This document shows, piece by piece, positions 60,229-64,000 of a stretch of 64,000 nucleotides of DNA. Origin of the DNA: an uncultured Clostridia bacterium (GTDB lineage Bacteria; Bacillota; Clostridia; Christensenellales; Aristaeellaceae); NCBI GenBank assembly GCA_934621505.1, contig CAKTUU010000001.1, positions 124,001-188,000 of the forward strand, written 5' to 3'. A program made the translations under genes and the position numbers. Below the pieces are notes generated by a model. That model was given only the letters and a program-made list of their open reading frames with translations, searched no databases and was not told the origin of the DNA. How positions within the stretch are numbered: the stretch's first letter is position 1; each line of letters starts with the position of its first letter.

Positions 60229-61698
60229 GTGCGGCGCAGATGGCTGTTTTTTTGCACCCTGCTTTTGCTGGCGCTGCCCTCCCTGGCGCTGGCCGGGCAA
60301 AAGGCGCTGCTGATTGGCGTGGACGAGTTTGTCTCCCGCCCCAGCGCGGCCCCCAGCTCCGCCAATAACGTGCAGGCCATGCAAGCCATGCTGGAAAGCG
60401 ACCTGGAACCCCCGCAGGCCATTGTGGTGCCGGACGGCCCCGTCACCACCCCGGACCAGATGGAAACGCTGATTCAGCAAACCTTTGCCGGCGCCGGGGA
60501 GGGGGACGTAAGCCTGCTGTACATCAGCACCCACGGCGTGTACGACCCGGAGGGGGACGACCCGCCCGCCCTGCTGCTAAGCGACGGCGTAACGGAAACC
60601 CGCATGACCCCGGAGCGGCTGGAAAAGGCCTTCGCGGGCATTGGCGGTACCAAGGTGCTGATTCTGGACGCCTGCTATTCCGGCGCGTTCATTGGCAAGG
60701 GCAGCGCGTCCATGCCCCCCATCGTGCATTTTCTGGGGGACGATTTTAAGGTGCTTACCTCCAGCGGGGCGCTGGAATCCAGCTGGTATTGGACCGGGGG
60801 GCAAAATCAGGGGCAGTTTTACTTTACCCAGGCGCTGGTGGAGGGCATGAGCGCGGATTGCGGCTACCCCGCCGACCAAAACAGCGACGGGGTGATAACC
60901 CTGAGCGAACTGTACCAGTACCTGCTGCTGAACCACGGCGCGTCCACGCCCCAGGTCTATCCCCAGCGGGACGACTTTGCCCTGCTGCGCTACGATCCCA
61001 AGGCCGCCATGCCCGCGGCCCAGGACTGCACCCCGGTGATGGACGTAACCTTCAGCGGAACCATGCTGGACCAGGATAACCGGCAAATCGGCATTGAATT
61101 TATCGTCACCCGGCCCACCCAGGTGGCCTACCAGCTGGTATACCAGAAAAACGGCGAGTGGGATTTTGACCAGGCCCAGCTGATTTACGACGGCGCGGAG
61201 CGCTTTTTGGCTCAGAGCAGCAAGCCGGGGGCCGTATCCGCCGGTCGCAAGGTGCGCACGCTGAATATCCGCGACATGGACCAGGACAGCTATGGCTATG
61301 TGCTGGTGCAGGTGGTCACCATTGACCATGACCGGCTGAATGTGCACGCGGGACGGGTCATCTGCATTCCCCCGGCGACAGACAGCCTGGACCTGCGGGT
61401 GGAGGCGGACGCGTCCCTGTGCCTGTCCTATGGGCGGGAAATGCGCGTCTTTGTCAGCCACCCTCTGCCCTGCGCCCTCAGCGTGGCTGTGCTGGACCAG
61501 GACGGGCATACGGTGTACCGGCTCAGCCACAAGCAGACCACCCGCCCGGGCCGTCTGCAGGGCAGCGTGTTTTACTGGGATGGGCGGCTGAAGGATCAAA
61601 CCCCGGTCGCGCCGGGAGAATATACCATCCGCGTTACGGCGGATGTAAACGGACAAAGCTGGACGGTGCTGTCTGAACCGTTTATCGTGTACGAATAG
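60229..61698 (+). CDS. Secreted caspase-like (peptidase C14) protein with EF-hand
   Basis: Exported protein of 489 residues. After a signal peptide (1-22, SLALA before GQKALLIG) comes a caspase-fold domain with the catalytic dyad visible: His102 in YISTHGVYD and Cys149 in LILDACYSGAF. A perfect EF-hand-like calcium loop follows at residues 216-227 (DQNSDGVITLSE). A long C-terminal part carries two beta domains, the last FlgD-like (YWDGRLKDQTPVAPGEYTI). The start is GTG with AAGGAG upstream. Divergent from the gerA operon. The target is unknown. Confidence 0.85.
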   Translation: MRRRWLFFCTLLLLALPSLALAGQKALLIGVDEFVSRPSAAPSSANNVQAMQAMLESDLEPPQAIVVPDGPVTTPDQMETLIQQTFAGAGEGDVSLLYISTHGVYDPEGDDPPALLLSDGVTETRMTPERLEKAFAGIGGTKVLILDACYSGAFIGKGSASMPPIVHFLGDDFKVLTSSGALESSWYWTGGQNQGQFYFTQALVEGMSADCGYPADQNSDGVITLSELYQYLLLNHGASTPQVYPQRDDFALLRYDPKAAMPAAQDCTPVMDVTFSGTMLDQDNRQIGIEFIVTRPTQVAYQLVYQKNGEWDFDQAQLIYDGAERFLAQSSKPGAVSAGRKVRTLNIRDMDQDSYGYVLVQVVTIDHDRLNVHAGRVICIPPATDSLDLRVEADASLCLSYGREMRVFVSHPLPCALSVAVLDQDGHTVYRLSHKQTTRPGRLQGSVFYWDGRLKDQTPVAPGEYTIRVTADVNGQSWTVLSEPFIVYE

Positions 61699-61712
61699 GA
61701 GGATGTGAAAAC

Positions 61713-62690
61713 ATGGCAAGCAAACTGATGGTGGTTATTCCCTGCTATAACGAGGAAGAAGTATTGCCGGAAACCTCCCGGCGGCTTGTGGATAAGATGG
61801 CGGCCCTGCAGCAGAAGGGCCTGATTACACCGGACAGCCGGGTGCTGCTGGTGGACGACGGCAGCAAGGACCGTACCTGGCAGCTGATCAGCGATTTGCA
61901 CAAGCAGAATCCGCTGTTTGAAGGGGTCAAGCTGAGCCGCAACCGGGGGCATCAGAACGCGCTGCTGGCGGGCCTGATGACCGCCAAAGGCCGGTGCGAC
62001 ATCTCCATCTCCATGGACGCGGATTTGCAGGACGATATGGACGCCATGGACAGGTTTATTGAAAAATACAACGAGGGCTGCGACGTGGTATACGGCGTGC
62101 GCAACAAGCGGGAAACCGATACCGCCTTTAAGCGGGAAACGGCCCTGATGTTCTACCGCCTGATGAAGGGGCTGGGCGTGGACATTACCTACAACCACGC
62201 GGATTACCGGCTGATGAGCAACCGGGCGCTGGAAGGGCTGGCCCAGTTTGAGGAGGTCAACCTGTTCCTGCGGGGACTGGCGCCGCTGGTGGGCTACCAG
62301 AGCGATGTGGTGTACTACGACCGCAGCGAGCGCTTCGCCGGGGAAAGCAAGTATCCCTTCAAAAAAATGCTTTCCTTTGCCATTGACGGCATTACCAGCT
62401 TTTCCGTCAAACCCCTGCAGCTGATTACCAACATTGGCATCGTCATTTTTGTGGTCAGCCTGATTATGCTGCTGTATTCTCTTGTGCGCTGGATCGCGGG
62501 CCATACCGTAACCGGCTGGACCAGCACCCTGGCGTCCATCTGGCTGATTGGCGGCATTCAGCTGCTGTCCCTGGGGGTCATTGGGGAATATATCGGTAAA
62601 ATCTACAACGAAACCAAGCGCCGTCCCCGCTTTATCATCGACCGCTACCTGAACGACCGGGGCGATGCGCCCACGGTGGACAAACGCTGA
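61713..62690 (+). CDS. GT2 glycosyltransferase, GtrB/DPM1-like
   Basis: Membrane-attached family 2 glycosyltransferase, 325 residues, of the type that moves a sugar from a nucleotide to undecaprenyl phosphate. The catalytic domain (1-225) has VVIPCYNEEE, LVDDGSKDRTW, the metal-binding SMDADLQDD and GESKYPFKKM. Two membrane helices follow (about 232-260 and 270-300). AGGAGG precedes the ATG. It stands between the caspase-like gene and a large membrane protein, both of which may share its transcript. Confidence 0.92.
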   Translation: MASKLMVVIPCYNEEEVLPETSRRLVDKMAALQQKGLITPDSRVLLVDDGSKDRTWQLISDLHKQNPLFEGVKLSRNRGHQNALLAGLMTAKGRCDISISMDADLQDDMDAMDRFIEKYNEGCDVVYGVRNKRETDTAFKRETALMFYRLMKGLGVDITYNHADYRLMSNRALEGLAQFEEVNLFLRGLAPLVGYQSDVVYYDRSERFAGESKYPFKKMLSFAIDGITSFSVKPLQLITNIGIVIFVVSLIMLLYSLVRWIAGHTVTGWTSTLASIWLIGGIQLLSLGVIGEYIGKIYNETKRRPRFIIDRYLNDRGDAPTVDKR

Positions 62691-62709
62691 TGAAGGAAGG
62701 GTACCAAAG

Positions 62710-64000
62710 ATGAAGAAAAAGACCTTGCTGGCGCTGACCACGGCCGCAGCAGCCGCCTGGCAGCTGCCCCGCACGCTGGGATTGGCGGAGGGCCAGCTGG
62801 CCGTGTTTGTCCCGGTGCTGGCGCCTGCGCTGTTTTATCTGCTCAAAACCGCGTTTTCCATCACGGATAAGAGGCTGAACCGCTGCGCCTACGGCTTGGG
62901 CGCGTTGTTTGCCATTGTAACGGTGGTTTGCCAGGATTTAAAGCAGAACGGCGGCTTCTCGGCCTTTCAGTGGTGGAATTTTTTAAATGGCGCGTTGGCC
63001 GCGGCCGCCTTTGCTTTGGCGTTTGGGGCTGCTTTGGCTCTGGCGTTTCAGGCGGCGGCACGGGCTCAGGACAAACAGCCGGGCACGGAAAGCGCCTTCA
63101 GCAGGGTGCTGGGCAACTGGGCCTTTGTGTTTGCGCTGCTGCTGATTTGCTGGCTGCTCGTCTGGCTGGCCTTCTTCCCCGGCAGCTTTGTGGCCGACAG
63201 CGCCACTCAGTTTTATCAGTATTACGACGATGAGTTTACCGCCCATCACCCCCTGCTGCACACGCTGCTGCTGGGCTGGCTGATGACCATGGGCATTGAC
63301 ATGGACCCGGAGGGCAGCGGCAACGGCGGCGTGGCCCTGTACGGAATCGTGCAAATGGTGCTGATGGCGGCGATTCTGGCGTGGGCCTGCCGCTGGCTGC
63401 GCAAACGGGGCGCGCCCCTGTGGAGCCGTGTTTGCGCCACGCTGCTGTTTGCCCTGCTGCCCCTGTACGCCTTCTGGTCCTACAGCCCGCAAAAGGACGT
63501 GCTGTTCGGCGGGGTAGCGCTGCTGTTTGTGCTGGAAATGACTGACCTGTGGCGGGATGGCTTTGCCGGGCTGAAAAGCCCGTGGCGGATTGCGCGCGTT
63601 GTGCTGTCCGCGGCGCTGATGATGCTTTTGCGCAACAACGGCCTGTACGCGCTGCTGCTGACGGTTCCCTTTGCCATTGTGTGGGCCAGAGGGGCGCGGG
63701 TGCGAATGGGCGTGCTGCTGGCCGCCTGCCTGGCCCTGTATTTTGGAGTCAATGCTGGAATCATGGCCGCGTTGGAGGCGGAGGGCACCGACCGGGTGGA
63801 GATGCTGTCCATCCCCTTGCAGCAAATGGCCCGCACCCTGCAAAAGGAGCCGGACGCGCTGCCCGATGACGACGCGGCCCTGATGGATGAGGTCTACCCG
63901 GAAGGGTTCGCGGAGTATTATTATCCGCCGTTGGCCGACCCGGTTAAATGGGCCAGCGATTACGACGTGGTCAACGAGCGCTGGGGCGAAATTCTGGGCG
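62710..64000 (+). CDS. Polytopic membrane protein, DUF6020-like (cut by window edge)
   Basis: First 430 codons of a large membrane protein. At least nine hydrophobic segments are seen. The region LVWLAFFPGSFVADSATQFY, then EFTAHHPLLHTLLLGWLM, and FWSYSPQKDVLFGGVALLF match the DUF6020 pattern of polyprenyl-phosphate-dependent glycosyltransferase-like proteins, with an aspartate after the first membrane helix pair. The GtrB-like enzyme upstream could supply its lipid-linked sugar. AAGGAAGG precedes the ATG. Confidence 0.7.
   Translation, partial: MKKKTLLALTTAAAAAWQLPRTLGLAEGQLAVFVPVLAPALFYLLKTAFSITDKRLNRCAYGLGALFAIVTVVCQDLKQNGGFSAFQWWNFLNGALAAAAFALAFGAALALAFQAAARAQDKQPGTESAFSRVLGNWAFVFALLLICWLLVWLAFFPGSFVADSATQFYQYYDDEFTAHHPLLHTLLLGWLMTMGIDMDPEGSGNGGVALYGIVQMVLMAAILAWACRWLRKRGAPLWSRVCATLLFALLPLYAFWSYSPQKDVLFGGVALLFVLEMTDLWRDGFAGLKSPWRIARVVLSAALMMLLRNNGLYALLLTVPFAIVWARGARVRMGVLLAACLALYFGVNAGIMAALEAEGTDRVEMLSIPLQQMARTLQKEPDALPDDDAALMDEVYPEGFAEYYYPPLADPVKWASDYDVVNERWGEILG

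Overview
The window looks like a chromosomal segment of a spore-forming Clostridia-type Firmicute, most likely an uncultured gut-type Oscillospirales or Christensenellales relative. That placement rests on gene families and order, not on a database search. The supporting content is greA-lysS, a yybS-like gene followed by rplI-dnaB, a type III glutamine synthetase, a gerA-type germination operon, a Spo0A-type DNA-binding domain, DUF4179/ECF pairs, strong AGGAGG ribosome sites, and tRNAs with encoded CCA. Most of the DNA is GC-rich; the sugar regulons start in visibly AT-richer intergenic DNA.

Layout. 1-7.4 kb (minus strand): lysS (cut by the window edge), greA, a Nudix hydrolase, a lipoprotein, a YhaM-like exonuclease, an 820-bp gene-free stretch with a 137-bp tandem structured repeat, then dnaB, rplI and a DUF2232 membrane protein. 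7.7-12.7 kb (plus strand): an HtrA protease, uvrC, a HAD phosphatase and a ROK sugar kinase.

13.1-24.2 kb (plus strand): sugar regulon I. It encodes a ribose-type ABC importer, a hexulose-6-phosphate synthase/isomerase pair (HPS/PHI), a PfkB kinase, a D-lyxose-isomerase-like cupin, a mannitol-1-phosphate dehydrogenase-like enzyme, a DUF1355 protein, divergent DhaK and DhaL, and a GntR/UTRA regulator. 24.8 kb: an orphan Spo0A DNA-binding-domain protein. 25.4-31.6 kb: a CUT1 ABC importer with an FAD oxidoreductase (minus strand) and a divergent AraC regulator. 31.7-43.3 kb: sugar regulon II, a DeoR regulator facing a twelve-gene operon with an LsrB/RhaS-type importer with two permeases, two more HPS and two more PHI homologues, a ribokinase-like enzyme, an RPE-like epimerase and two xylose-isomerase-like TIM barrels.

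43.4-64 kb: seven tRNA genes, an ECF sigma/DUF4179 pair, a four-repeat L,D-transpeptidase, a GH127-like protein, dus, two unknown secreted proteins, glnN, a tiny membrane protein, the gerA operon behind a sigma-G-like promoter, a secreted caspase-like protein with an EF-hand, a GT2 glycosyltransferase, and a DUF6020-like membrane protein that runs off the end.

The best candidate for an undescribed system is the pair of sugar regulons. Between them they hold three HPS-like and three PHI-like proteins, normally the two enzymes of the ribulose monophosphate pathway, wired to sugar importers, sugar kinases and sugar-specific regulators. The most economical reading is catabolism of an imported sugar or polyol through a 3-hexulose 6-phosphate-like intermediate. 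The substrate cannot be read from the sequence.
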